Below are positions 1-12,013 of a DNA stretch of 64,000 nucleotides, in pieces; position 1 is the first letter of the stretch; each line of letters starts with the position of its first letter. Where the stretch lies: the NCBI GenBank assembly GCA_031763025.1, contig JASSKH010000036.1:3087001-3151000 (forward strand). The letters are read 5' to 3'. The DNA is from Macrocystis pyrifera. Lineage: Eukaryota; Sar; Phaeophyceae; Laminariales; Laminariaceae. The notes beneath the pieces are model-generated. The model saw nothing but the letters and a program-made list of their open reading frames with translations, did not search any database and was not told where the DNA came from. The position numbers and the translations under genes were made by a program.

Positions 1-3000
1 ACGACCCTGACCTGTGTCACGATCTACAACGTGACGATGATGATCTTGATAGATTGAAGGGGAATGAACCGCGTCACCCGCTCGATGGTCCCGCGGCCAT
101 CACCTTCCAGTTGGCTCGACATCGTGTACGACGCGATGACAACCGCAGCGACCAGGCCGAACAAGACAAGAACGACCGCGATCACGATTCTGCCTGCTTT
201 GTCCGAGCACTTCTCGCAGGCGAACCCGAAACTCGCGGCATATCGATCGCTGCAAACCGAACAGTCTGTTGCATAGCGACACCCAGCATGGTTGGATCAT
301 CAGCATGTCAGGACATTGTATAGACCACTCACTGGCAGGGGCAACGAGCGGGGGAGATTAGCTAGGGATATTCCGATCTGTAATGATAGGCGTTGCCCTC
401 TCTACCCATGTGGTATCAAGCTCATGGACCAAGGTATTTCGCAAGATGGAGAAACCCCTCTCCCCAGCGCTGTGTAAACAATGTGAATGCGTCAAACGCA
501 ACAAAATAACGCTTGACTTGCAACTTTGTGTTTGAGCCGTAAACGAGCGATGCGCATGTACAACTGAGTTTTGCACGGTGCTCGTTTCGACCTTGTTCCA
601 ACTTCAACCATCGTATGGTCCACATTTTTCAAAGTTCAATTTACTCTAGGATGCCGATCACATGGTCCTTCGTGGCCGTTAAGACAGTAGCCAGGTGTCC
701 CAGTCACACCTCCGAGGCAGACATCTTCTCTGAAGCATGCCATCACTTCCTCACTGGTCGGGGTGGCTCGCCAAAAGCCGCGGTCGATCAAGATTGTTCC
801 AATGTGGTTGCCCCGCCGACGCTAGTGGCATGCTGCTTGAGCTGGGCGCAGATAGGAACCTCGACCGGTTCCTCAAAGGGGCATCCTTGACAACAAGTCC
901 GGCATCCGTTGCAAGCAACCTCATAGACATTACCCGACTGATGCGCAGAGCAACAAAAATACACGTTTCAGGTGAGATTCCAACAACGATGTTGGCAACT
1001 TTAGTTCGAGATAGAAACTTGTTCATGTGTCACACGGCGGGCGATGTTGTCGAACGGAGGGTTGTGTTGGTTCAATGCAACGAGCCCCAGTCTTGACGAG
1101 CGGCGAAACAGCCACTTGCAGAAGAGAATGCGTACCTGTGATGTCTGCCACGTCTACCAGACCCGAATCTCGCGCCACATGTCTATGAGGTGTTGCTTCG
1201 ATCAATGCATCGCGACCGTAAAAAGCTTCTCCTTACCTCGTTGAAGTCCAGGTAAGTACCCGGTTGACAGTCGAAGACGTTGCCGATGAAGGAGCTGTCC
1301 GCTATCCTTCCAACGAAGCCAATGTTGTCTACGGCAGGCCCTTCCCCCTCGCCTGACCTGTTGTCCACAAAGGAGCAATTGTCTATGAACGTTTTGCCTC
1401 CTAGTCTCAAAGCCCCGCCAATGGCCGCTGTGTCACCCATGAATATTGCGTTGGAGATGTGATCTTGGCCAGCTACGCTTTCAATTGCCCCGCCAGTTGC
1501 TGTTGCCCGGTTGTCCACGAACAGGCATCCATCGAATTTAGTTGCAAATTCCGATGTTATCTCGAACGCATTGAGGTTTTCATTGACCGAACCAGTGACG
1601 TACGCACCACCGCCAGCCTCAGCGAAGTTGGAAACAAACCGTACAGCGGGGAATACCGGGCCAACACCAAACTTAGAGACGAAGACCGCGCCCCCCACGA
1701 CCCCGGCAGAATTACCATTGAACAATACCTTTGGCCACTGAAACTTGATGGACAACATCCCGTTCAATGCTAAACCACCGTCGGTTGTCCCGGCTGTATT
1801 GTTCGTAAACGTAGTGGACCCATAAATGACAAGCGTTGAACTCCGAGGGTTGAATACCTCGTCTAGAAAAAATGATCCAATTGCTCCTCCAGAGAAAATA
1901 GCGTTGTTGGATGCAAAATCCGTCCGCCCACTCCATTCCGCTGATGATCCGTCTGCGAGGTAGAGGGCACCGCCGAAGACTGCCGAACAGCTTTGAAATG
2001 CTGTATCTCCGCTCCAGGTCATATTAGAGTCACCTGCTACGTATGCCGCCCCCCCAGATACAAAAGCGGAATTGTTGTAGAACAAGCTCTCTCCGTTCCT
2101 GGAAATCCTAGAACCTTTGCTCATCCACAAAGCGCCACCAGCTCCGCCTTGAACCGCAGACGCACGGTTATCTGCCAGCGTCGTCTTCCCACTCCACAAA
2201 ACGTTAGAGTTTACCACACTAAGAGCACCTCCATTTGTGGCCGAGTTATTGACAAACTCCACACCTCCGTCCCACGAAACACTAGAATGCTCGCCAGCGT
2301 GCACTGCCCCTCCACCGAAGGCGGTATTCCCATGAAAATTTGACTCCTGAGAAAGATGACACTCGAGTCAAACAAGGACACCCCCCCCCATTGTGGTCAC
2401 CCAAGTTGTTGACAAAAGTCGACCTCCCTGTCCAGACAGCGGTAGTGCTATCCACGAAAACAGCACCACCAGACCCCAGGGCTTGGTTCTCGGCAAACAT
2501 GGTCTCCCCGCCGAACGTAACAGCGGAATCCACCATGGTAAGGGCACCACCTGCCGGTGTGATATCGGATCTGTTCGCACCCAAGACAAAATTCCCGTGA
2601 AAGGTGGTCCTCCCGTCTAAGGAGAGGTTTGAGCGATGTTGTGCATAAGCAGCGCCCCCTTGTCCGGCCACGTTGCTTGAAAACGTCGTCTCCCCGTCCC
2701 ACGCAATGTTTGAGTAGTAGGAGCCATACACAGCACCCCCTAGGGCTTCGGCGGTGTTGACAGAGAATGTTGTATTACCGCTCAACGTAACAGTGGACTC
2801 CATCACTCCAAGGGCACCGCCTGATCGTGGAAGAACGGATATATTCACACCCACGGCCATGTTCTGGTAGAAGGTGGTAATCCCGCCCATGGAGAGGTAC
2901 GAGTTCGATTGTACAAACATGGCACCCCCGTCCTCTGCTAAATTTCTTGAGAGCTTTGTCTCTCCACTCATTACAACGATCGCGTTGTCGAAAACCGACA

Positions 3001-4696
3001 CAGCGCCTCCCTGTATTGCCACGTTGCTTGAAAACGTCGTCTCACCGCTCAAGATCATATTGGAGTAGTCGGAAACAAACACAGCGCCCCCCCCTTTTCC
3101 GGCGGTGTTAGCGGAAAATGTTGCGTTCCCACTCGAGGAGGTAGCGGATCCGCCGCTTATCATCAACGCACCTCCACTCAAGCCACTGTTTTCCATAAAT
3201 CTCGTGTCCCCACTCCAAAAAGGACTGGAGCCGTTGGTCACCCGCATGGCGCCCCCGGTGAAGCCGGCTGTGTTGTTCCTAAATATTGTGGTCGAATTCC
3301 AGAAAACGTGGGAAGCGCCTAGTACATGAAGCGCACCTGCAAACTGCAATGCACTGTTCTGGTCAAATATGGTATCCCCGTGATATTCAGTACTAGCGCT
3401 GCTCTGGACTGCAAGAGCCCCTGCGCTCCCCACCGCTCGATTTCCACGGTGTGTGACCTTTCCACTCCAAGACAAGCTAGAACGCTCCGTGATCATCACA
3501 GCGCCTCCATCACCGCCAGCCGTGTTGTTGAAGAACGTTATACTCTCCCCAGTGCAGACGCTGTCCAGCACGAACATGGCACCACCGTCCATGGCCGCGG
3601 TGTTATCAGAAAAGCTGTTCTGCCCAACGAATGACACCACCGATCTATCGGACGCATACACAGCACCCCCGTGGCCGGTGGCAGCACTGCCGAAGAAAGT
3701 TGAACCGACGATAGTCAAATTCGACCGCGCTGCAGCGATTGCTCCGCCGACGGTGCCAGCACCATAGCTCACATTAATACCGGTCACGTGAACGGAAGCG
3801 TCCACGACAGTTAACAGCCGAATAGCAGAATCCCCATTCATACCAGCGATTGAACCGTCGCCCGTCATACTCAGAACAGTCCCATGGAAGAGGTAAATCG
3901 TCTGGTCGACGACGACCTCTCCTCGCCACAACACCTCGAACGACCCACCAGAGCATTTCACAGCTTCGGCTAGAGCCCTGGCTTGTGCCGAATCCTCGAC
4001 AAACCACACACGCTGGCCGTTCGCTGGGCAAGGCACAGAGGTAGATGGGGGCGGCGGCGGCTTGCAGTCGTAGATTTCATCACCAGCGCTCGGGTCCAGG
4101 CAGTCGAACTCGCTATAAACACAGGCACGGCCACTGCAGGTACACAAGCAGCAATCCCCTCCGTCGTAGCCGCAAGCCTGATTGTTGTTCTCAGCGGTAC
4201 ACACTCCGTCACCTATCGATAACACATTGCCTGCACATTCAGGGTATTGGATGGCGGTGGTTAGGTCGAAACAGGCTGAATCTTCGCAGCTGAAGCCGTT
4301 AGAGCCACAGGGGTGCAAAGGGCCATCCGTGCAGGTACATTCACAGCAGTCTCCCCCATCGTAGCTGCAACCCAAATTGTTGGTTTCCGGATCGCACGCT
4401 CCGTCATGTAACCATGTGATATCCCCGGTGCAATTTGGGTATTGAGGTGGATCTTCAACAGGACAGGCCGGGTCCCGGCAGTCGAAGCCGACGGAGCCAC
4501 ACTCATAAATACCATCAACGCACGTACACGCGCAGCAGTCGCCCCCGTCGTATTCACAAGCCAGGTTGTTGGTTCCAGAGTCGCAGTACCCGTCATTCAG
4601 AAAAGTCAAGTCCCCGGAGCAGGTCGTCGTCTGGGATAAGCACTGGCCCAACACCAGGGCAAGGACGCCAAGGACGACGGCGACGCACCGGACCAT
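1..4696 (-). pseudogene. Broken, partial copy of the LNR / beta-helix / multi-pass membrane protein gene
   Basis: This is the paralogue of the intact gene at 45762-51924. Exon 1 is 4696 to 1237, exon 2 is 937 to 662, exon 3 is 265 to 12; exon 4 would lie left of the window. The N-terminus still has a signal peptide, three Lin-12/Notch repeats and the Pmp-like beta-helix. Three one-base deletions relative to the intact copy are visible: a C run near 2382-2390 (9 versus 10 C), one near 2343, and one T near 797 in exon 2, which leaves exon 2 at 276 instead of 277 bases. A 3-base in-frame loss near 2820 is harmless. The exon 2 donor has also changed from GTGAGC to GTGATC. Two exon 1 deletions net -2, so the frame is not restored. 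One lesion is in a homopolymer, so an assembly error could explain part of this. Otherwise it is a decaying duplicate. Confidence 0.85.
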
Positions 4697-5269
4697 CCGC
4701 GAGCCTCGAGTCCACTCTCCCCCGATGAAGACACCCTGTAAATTCAACATAGAAACAAAATCGTTCGCTCGAATGAGGGGGGAGGCACTTGGCCATATGG
4801 GTTTCAAGATTGCAAACCAGTAAAGGAGAAGGTGATCCACTATAGCAAGGAATCGATTCGTGGAAGATACCCTCATACTCTGAAGTTGCAAACGTTGAGC
4901 GGCAATTCCCAACAAGTCTTACGACCAGAGAGAGATTGACCATACGCCCTCAAAATCGCGGTCGGCGTGAATCCACGGCGTCTCGTACGATCAAGTTTTA
5001 CTGCACTCCGAGTAAAAACATGCGCCATCATAGGGAGTGGGAGGTAGTACAAAATACCTCGTATCCATTTTTGATGATGCTCATGATCTTTCGGTCTTTT
5101 TCGAAAATGCGAGAGAAGCCAAAAAAGCATGAGCGCCGTCGAAAAATCAATTTTGCTCTAAACAAATTTGGATCATGATCGTATAGGCTGTCACTAAGAT
5201 CGCTCGAAAAAAGAACTTTGATATCGTGTCTACCAATGTATTTTTCTGGGTGTATGGGATGATCATATC
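4697..5269. other. 5' flank of the broken gene, no gene seen
   Basis: This stretch lies upstream of the minus-strand signal-peptide ATG at 4696. It is conserved in the other copy (51925-52496) with more indels than the exons show. An in-frame ATG at 4915 would add a long N-terminal extension with no signal-like character. I see no recognisable core promoter element. Confidence 0.5.
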
Positions 5270-5494
5270 TTGAAAATAGTTATTTTGAATCTTGACCACC
5301 GAAATTCGTACTTGAAGGTGACCCCAAAAGGCAAAACATTAAAAATTAAAAACGTCGAGAAGTATAATTTGGAATCTTACTCGGGGCATCGTGGGAAACA
5401 AACGGTGGGCGAATTGTTGTCTTGGTTCTTGCATCATGATGACAATCCGCAGTGGAGCAGGTGTTTCTATGTTGAGCACTACTTACCCAAATAA
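5270..5494 (+). other. Small open frame shared by both duplicate copies
   Basis: The frame is open for 74 codons and is matched by 93 codons at 52497-52778. It opens on TTG, not ATG, and the left copy stops early at an in-frame TAA that the right copy lacks. The inferred peptide is lysine-rich and matches no family I know. Conservation between two recent duplicates says little about coding, so this may be a relic exon or chance. Confidence 0.15.
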
Positions 5495-5824
5495 ACAGGA
5501 AAACTGACCCAGGCTGGACTATTATTTTCGAATGGGGGCGTTCTATACTAAACTCAGCATCACAAGTTCCGAATTTATTCTCCGTCCTGCAATGTAAACA
5601 TCAAACTGCCGTTCATATTGTTCCCTTTCATACAATAGTGTTAATCTTGACACGTGTCCCGCACTACCGTAGGGGCGTGATTGCACGTGTGTGGTTGCCA
5701 GTACCGTACGGCACTCCCGTATATATTTTCTCTGTCATCTACAGCAAGCTGCAGAGCGAGGCTGGAAGGTTTTGTAACGATGTGGAGGCCTGAACCGGCA
5801 CCATTCACGGCCCCCGTAGTGCAA

Positions 5825-5938
5825 CCGGCATTAGTGAGAGGCCGCTCCCAATAACACCGGTACCGCCATTATTGACGGTTTCGGTTGTGAAAAGGGATTT
5901 CACCGTCTATTGGGAGCAGTGGCACTATTGAGCCGGCA
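5825..5938. repeat. Inverted-repeat element with CTCCCAATA arms, left copy
   Basis: Two arms of about 30 bases (5825-5855 and 5909-5938) are imperfect reverse complements centred on CGCTCCCAATA and TATTGGGAGC, with a spacer of about 53 bases. The same structure is at 53049-53162 in the other duplicate. It looks like a small non-autonomous DNA element or a stable hairpin. No flanking target duplication was identified. Confidence 0.55.
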
Positions 5939-6185
5939 CTATCGGGAGCCCCCCGCTGTACTTGTGTCTACAAGGTTCCAGTTCAGGATTATTTTGACTT
6001 GGAGTTCCGGGGGTGTCGCAAGCTGGAAAGGGAGAGAGAACACAGCCGACGTTCGTTCCTTGCGCTACTCGTACGTAGCTGCCGGGCAAGAACGAAGAAC
6101 ATCAAAAGGTCTTGAATACCAAAAAAATTCAGTCCGGGGAAGAAACACCGACCAGCCTAAACAAGTTTATAGTTTATAGTTGAGA

Positions 6186-6405
6186 TCTATTGTGGAATCT
6201 GCATTTTATATAGAGCTGCACCCCGCGTGGGGTATCCGCCACTAACGTGTACCCGTTAAAATTGGACCCATTACTAGACCCGGGTAACGGGTACCCGGCG
6301 GGTATTACGGGCTGTTAGAGGGTAGCCGCGCCGAATTGGCGGGTACCCGCCCACCAATTACCCAGGTATTATTCACGGGTACTCGGCGACTATAGAGGCG
6401 ATCAT
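6186..6405. repeat. Cluster of GGGTACCCG palindromes, left copy
   Basis: Repeated, partly palindromic GC-rich motifs (CCCGGGTAACGGGTACCCG, GCGGGTACCCGCCC, CACGGGTA) occur within about 220 bases. The cluster is conserved in the other duplicate at about 53415-53625. There are no open frames of note. It could be a degenerate inverted-repeat element. Confidence 0.5.
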
Positions 6406-7398
6406 ACGTCTGACGTGGCGGTGATTTTACTCGGTAACTGACACAAAGAATGGGTAATAGTATGGACTTCGGTTTGATGTCCAATGTTAAATATTGGGTG
6501 CCACTTATAGTCGATATTATCACAGAAGCAGGAGATTGGTCGTCGACAGAATTCCTGAGTATACATAGTACCTTATGATTTCTCGTGTACTTATATTAAT
6601 AGCATACACGCCCGTGTCTACAGTTTGATTAAGATAAAGCCTGCAATGTTCAAACTGAGATGGAGAGGGCGGTGCAAAACCACTCCCTACTCCACATGAA
6701 ACATTCGAGAACGAAGACCCCTACATGGATAGATACATGCCGGGTACCAGTACTGCGTATCAAACGCAGGGAATCAAAAGTTTAATTATAGGCACAAGCG
6801 AGAGCTCCTTACTACTGCTGCTGCCAACGAGCAGGAAGCGTCGCAAACAAAGGAAACGCCAGCGGGGTGCATGCCAAGAAACATGAAACTCGGGGAATGG
6901 AGCACACGGCACCCGGCGTAGGATATATCCACGGTATGTATCGACACACGTGATGACGGTACGACACCATCAGGTACAATGCGTACCTGGTGTAGACTAG
7001 AGCAGAAACATCGAGTGATATTCCACAAAAATAAGTCGAGGCACGTGCCCGAGGCGTACGAAATGATGCAGGAAGAAACATACTGTACCCCAATCAACCT
7101 CCTGTAACTGACTTGACGACATTTTGTTTCGGTATCCCCTCTCCCCTTTTGTGGAGTTTTGATTTGTTGTAAGCGTCCCCTCATCATGCCTGACTGACGA
7201 ATGCCTCGCCCCTTCGTTCAAAAGACATCCGCCGAGGCAAGCAGCAACTATTAATACTAGTAATACAAGAATCTATTACTTTCAACATCGTCAAGCACTT
7301 TGTGTCAGTGACTAGAGCAGAGCTAGAGGCACACCTGCTAGCAGTAGTCGGTCCCTAGGTCCACACTTACATACACTCAACACTGGCGTCGTCGACTA
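6406..7398. other. No gene seen
   Basis: This is non-coding sequence present in both duplicates. Short open frames on the minus strand around 6786-7221 differ between the copies by indels and resemble no family. Near 7080 this copy lacks about 87 bases that the other copy has at 54317-54403. Confidence 0.5.
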
Positions 7399-7503
7399 TT
7401 ACGGGGGACCATAGTAAATAGGACCTACGGTACACACAAAAACCTATATATTTACCTACTTTTACCAACAATATTTGGTCACATTTACTATGGTCCCCCG
7501 TAA
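7399..7503. mobile_element. TTACGGGGG TIR element (MITE), copy 1
   Basis: This 105-base element begins TTACGGGGGACCATAGTAAA and ends with the exact reverse complement. It is flanked by TA on the left; the right TA has decayed to TT. The interior is AT-rich with no coding capacity. A TA target site with short TIRs suggests a non-autonomous Tc1/mariner-type element. The same insertion is present at 54721-54825, so it predates the segmental duplication. Confidence 0.85.
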
Positions 7504-9001
7504 TTGACGCTTTTGGCAACTGTTCGAGGTCTTTTATTTCTCGGCGTAAAATTTAGCTATTCGCTCTTGCAGCCTGCTTTTTCGGCTTCTTGCTGTTTAT
7601 TCGATGGCTTCTCTTTTGGTGATTGCGTTCGAGAGTATAGCATCCACCCCTTCTCCGGCGCGTCGCGCGTTGTGACTGGTGCAACAGCCGCTGTAGGCCG
7701 ATGCGATGTTGGCCCGTGGGACGTAGGGGACTTTTCGTGCTCTCCCGGTCCGCCTGCAAATTCGCTTGCTGGTACTGTAACACGAGCGTTTGTGTTGGTG
7801 CTGCTGTATTTGGTGGTATCATAGCCCCTCTGTCACTGCTTGCAACAGGTAGATACTCGTTCCCTTTACCCACGCTTGCCGCTGGTTCGATTCTGCAGCC
7901 CGCTGCAATCTCGGACAGCGGCAAGCGCGCTGGCCCCAGTACACCACTCCGGGCAGCCGGTTCCGTTCTGGGCGCAGCAGAATGTTCGGTTGGTCTCTTT
8001 AAATGACAGTTACGTACCGGTTGATACCATTACCTATTGTAGATTATGTGACTTTTGACATCTGAGAATGTAAGAGGTGACGCACGAGGCTCACTTCTTC
8101 TCTGCGCCTACCCGGTGGGAGGCCTATATATCGTACATGGCCTGAAACATTCATCCGTAGACCGCCAGGCCTTAGGGGGTTCCGAGCCACCGAAGGGTCA
8201 ACGGAACTTGCCCCCTCAGTGTTTGAAGTTGAGACAGCACTGTGGTCCACTGCAGCAAAAAAAGGCGGGGAACTGGTACCGGGGGGTCCTCGAAGCAGCC
8301 GAAGGGTTCATGGTGAGGTGGTACGAAGATGCGGCACAGCTGAGAAGCCAGCGCCGCGCATCCGCAGTGGGTGTGGTGTCCAAGGGAATGGGGGGGAGGG
8401 GGGGTAACAGGAGGAGTGGGAGGGAACTCGACCAAGGGAATGCGGGGAGGGGGGGAAATAGGAGGTCCAAGAGTAGAAGGGAAACCGCGGTGGACGAAAG
8501 TAGGAAGGAGATGGCAGACAGGGTAGCAAGGCACCAGACCGACTAGGAAGTAGAACAACATGCCTATGCTACTCGTGCCGCTAACTGGTGCAGCTGGTTC
8601 GAACGTGGTCTTCCTTTGTCTTCTTTTTTCTTTTTGCGCTTGATGCTCTGTGATTTTTGTTTTACGAGTATTTTCTTTCTCTTCCTTTCTTCTATTGATA
8701 ATCTCCAAGGGGACGCTGGTACCCAAGCGTCCCCTGGTTCACGGGGTTTCCGTAGATGTTTTATCGGAAGATAAAAAACATCGCTATCTTCACACGCTGC
8801 GTGTAGAACTTCGGCTGGTTCGTGCTCACCAGAGAGCGACGATGACTTGTTATGGGTTCGTCACAGCAGCTTGTGTGGCTCTCGAGATTGACTCCCCGCA
8901 GGTTCTCAACAGAGGCCTGTACCTCGACTAAGCGGTGCTCCAGTGGTCGGAATGGGTCGAAAATTGGGGTGCACGAAATGAGACAAAAAACAACCCCCAA
9001 C
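7504..9001. other. No confident gene; open frame near 8241-8546 of doubtful status
   Basis: A plus-strand frame ending at 8546 and its counterpart ending at 55864 share a downstream stretch rich in Gly, Arg and Lys. The upstream frame differs between copies because of compensating indels, and neither has an ATG in a convincing place. The 3' part (about 8490-8610) resembles 9670-9790, so it is probably part of a dispersed repeat. A 10-base inverted repeat (AGGGGACGCT / AGCGTCCCCT) lies near 8705-8735. I see no recognisable protein. Confidence 0.4.
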
Positions 9002-10570
9002 TGAACGTTTGTGCTTCACTTGCGGACAACTACAACAGCTCTACACAGGAAACTACAGCCCGCGAAATTGAGGGATGCTCCTGATGGAGTCTATGAGGGC
9101 GTCAGGTGCACTAGGCGGCAGTCGTAGGCAGCGAGAAACGACTCACGAGGTGTTTTCATGTATTTGAAGTTGCGAGCGAGTAGCACAAAAAGCTGGTAAA
9201 ACGCTAAAGTGTTTCATTTCACGCAAGGGAGCATATCACGATGTCTACATCATCACCGATGAAGAAATAGCCTTCACTAGAAGAAGATTGCTGTTCTGCA
9301 GGCGGATGCTATATCAAGTTGAGAGTCGTCGTCGAAGATGCTGCTGGGCGCAAAACTACGTTCTCACGATGGTAGTAAGTTATTAGGCCCCAAAAAGTGC
9401 AAAGAAGTGCTAGAAAGAGAAAAAAAGCTCAGGATTCTCGTACCTTTGCGTCGACCAGTATACAACCACGAACCACGGATCTTGGTTGCAAATCTCACAC
9501 TCTAATTCCAAGTCGTATGCATATGTTGCCCAAACGCCCGCGCGTGGGTACCTGGCGAAGCATTCCTGAGCGTGTCAGTGTCCCCTTAAGAAAGGAGTCG
9601 TGCGGCGTGGGTAGATGGCGAGCCTGCTATGCTTGTTTCGTATTTTCTGACGCCGAGGGGCGGGGCAAAGCTGAAGAACACAGGACGGAGACGGCAGACA
9701 GGCTAGCAAGGTCCCAAGGGGACTATTAATAGTAGGGACAACCTGGCTATGCTACTCGTACCGCAAACTGCTGCGGCTACCTGGAGGGTGCTTTGTGTTT
9801 CGGTTTAGCTATTGCTTTCCCCTGGTCCTTAGTCTCACTCTGTTTATAAGTAGAGTGGTGTTTTTTTATTTCGTTAGCAGATTTTTTTCAAGTGTCTGCC
9901 ACATCCCCTGCGGGGAGGAACGGCAGTTTTTTCCTTTTTCTTTTTTCCCTTTCTCTCTTTCGATGGTGTTTTCGTTCTTGGTTCTTTGTTTTCTTTGCTT
10001 TTCTTTCGTTTTCTCTCTTTCATAGAATATGCATGTCGTACCTGTCATATCCAGTATCAACTTCTTCCCTATTACTTGCTGTGGTCTCGACCAACTGCTC
10101 CCATCCTTCTATTACCCTACCTAGCTCCTGCATCATCCCTCTCTATATCGTTCCTTGTTGTACCTATTCTTTCCAACGTCCTGGTAGGTTGAACGATGAT
10201 TTGGAGGAAAAAGTTAACTTGGTAGTGGTCTGTTTAATTTATTTAATTTATTTATTTTGTACGGTGATACATATATTTTATTTTTACGTGGAGTTTTCTT
10301 GTGGGTTGTCTACGGAGTTTTTCGTGCTTGTTTATTAATTCATGGAGGGATGGGGGGATGGGGCATACTATTAATAGTACTTGTTGTACTATTAATAAGA
10401 TTATTTATCATGAGGTTTGCCAGGACTGGTGAATATATTTTTTTGTGGGTGACAGGAAAATAATTATCCAGGAGCATTATATTTATTGAAATGTGATGAA
10501 GAAAAATAAAACGGATGTACTATGATAGAATGTTGCTTTTATATCAGGTACCTGGTACATGGTATGCTGT
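9002..10570. other. Non-coding, pyrimidine-rich
   Basis: This is the first sequence beyond the left duplicate. It contains a degenerate copy (about 9670-9790) of the sequence at 8490-8610 and long T- and TTTC-rich stretches (9790-10020). Several TACTATTAATA-type motifs occur near 10365-10400. Open frames here are low complexity and I support none of them. Confidence 0.5.
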
Positions 10571-10597
10571 ATATTTACCCCGAATGGGTAATGCTAT

Positions 10598-11050
10598 TTG
10601 CGACACCGGTGTCGTAATTTCTTATTTGCGACACTCGCAAATAAGCGGCATATTTGCGACACCGCGCCACGTTCGCGGCTCATACCTCAAATTGGCTCCG
10701 CACCGTCAGGGATGTGTTGGCATGGTGCAGAGTCATCATTGAAGCTATCGCATTGCCGAAACGGGCCAGGACTCGAGGAAATATCTGGCCTCTTGGTGCA
10801 CCCGCAAAACGTTCAGATCGGTGTCCCAAATAAGCCTTATTTGCGACACGCGTGTCGCAAATACCATATTTGGGACACCGCGACGTGGTTTCCGCACACG
10901 CTCCGGATCGGCAAAGCACTACCAGCAGAGTCTCAGCATGGTGTAGGGCTACCATTGAAGCCATCGTGCAGGCATCGTGTAGCCAAAACGGGCCAGTACT
11001 CGAGGAGATATAGGGTATTCTGGTACAACACCCGCAGAACCTTCTGGCTG
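10598..11050. repeat. Palindromic GTGTCGCAAATA repeat cluster, first locus
   Basis: Direct and inverted copies of GTGTCGCAAATA / TATTTGCGACAC alternate with longer shared segments such as AACGGGCCAG and TTCAATGGTAGC on either strand. A partly decayed palindrome around ACACGCGTGT lies at about 10842-10866. The same family recurs at 56318-56560 and 57945-58560. No open frame is convincing. Confidence 0.75.
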
Positions 11051-11060
11051 TCGCAAATAT

Positions 11061-12013
11061 GTTATGATATTGCTTTGTATGAGGTTCAAAGCCCGGTAAC
11101 TACCTGGGTTCAGCCACTGGGAACGTATTTGTAGTACTTGGAAGGCGTATCTTAGATGGAAAACCAGGGGTTTTCCGGAGGCGCACGAGCTTGGTCTCAG
11201 TCTCCGCGTGCACGAAAGGAATGAAACTGCTCTTCTTCCATAGCTAAGCAAACAACACATGTGAGTACCAACGTTTATCGACTTAAAAGGCAGACCTGTC
11301 CAGAGATACAAGGTGTCCCGCAGCTTGATCTTAACAAGTGGCGTCGTCGGGTTAGGACTTTCCGCTTTTTTGTCGGTTTGCAGTTGTGGGTGGGCTAGTG
11401 TTATGATACTGCTTTGTATGAGGTTGAAAGCCCGGTAACTACCTGGGTTCAGCCACGGGGAACATATTTGTAGTACTTGGAAGGCGTATATTAGATGGAA
11501 AACTAGGGGTTTTCCAGAGGCGCACGAGCTTGGTCTCAGTCTCCGCGTGCACGAAAGGAATGAAACTGCTCTTCTTCCATAGCTAAGCAAACAACACATG
11601 TGAGTACCAACGTTTATCGACTTAAAAGGCAGACCTGTCCAGAGATACAAGGTGTCCCGCAGCTTGATCTTAACAAGTGGCGTCGTCGGCTTAGGACTTT
11701 CCGCTTTTTTGTCGGTTTGCAGTTGTGGGTGGGCTAGTGTTATGATACTGCTTTGTATGAGGTTGAAAGCCCGGTAACTACCTGGGTTCAGCCACGGGGA
11801 ACATATTTGTAGTACTTGGAAGGCGTATCTTAGATGGAAAACTAGGGGTTTTGCAGAGGCGCACGAGCTTAGTCTCAGTCTCCGCGTGCACGAAAGGAAT
11901 AACACTGCTCTTCTTCTGTAGCTAAGCAAACAACACATGTGAGTACCAATGTTTATCGACTTAAAAGGCAGACCTGTCCAGGGATACACAGTGTCCCGCA
12001 AGCTTGATCTTAA
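11061..12013. repeat. 339-base tandem repeat, 2.8 copies
   Basis: Units start at 11061, 11400 and 11739 (period 339 both times); the third stops at about 12013. The copies are highly similar. Because 339 is divisible by three, one minus-strand frame stays open through all copies (12019 to 10949, about 356 codons) as a 113-residue repeat. It opens on GTG and matches no family I know, so the frame may simply reflect repeat periodicity. Confidence 0.9.

Larger units (their letters stand above)
1..9001. repeat. Segmental duplication, left copy (~9 kb, direct)
   Basis: Position 1 matches position 47217 and the match runs, with small indels, to about 9001 (56317 in the other copy). By eye the copies differ at roughly one to a few positions per 100 bases in the stretches I compared. 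The block carries the beta-helix surface-protein gene, its 5' flank, two inverted-repeat clusters and one TTACGGGGG element, so those insertions predate the duplication. The left limit is unknown because the match is cut by the window edge. After 9001 the two copies share no further collinear sequence. Confidence 0.95.

Noticed and set aside
2282..2304. Two separate genes for the two long minus-strand frames at 1183-2304 and 2282-4915
   Set aside because: The intact copy at 48460-51924 shows they are one exon split by one-base deletions.
8055..8546. 163-codon plus-strand gene
   Set aside because: It opens on a non-ATG codon, the upstream frame differs in the other duplicate, and the 3' part matches a dispersed repeat.
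8585..8620. tRNA-like GGTTCGAA motifs (near 7884, 8597 and 43350)
   Set aside because: No matching acceptor stem or anticodon arm could be drawn around them.
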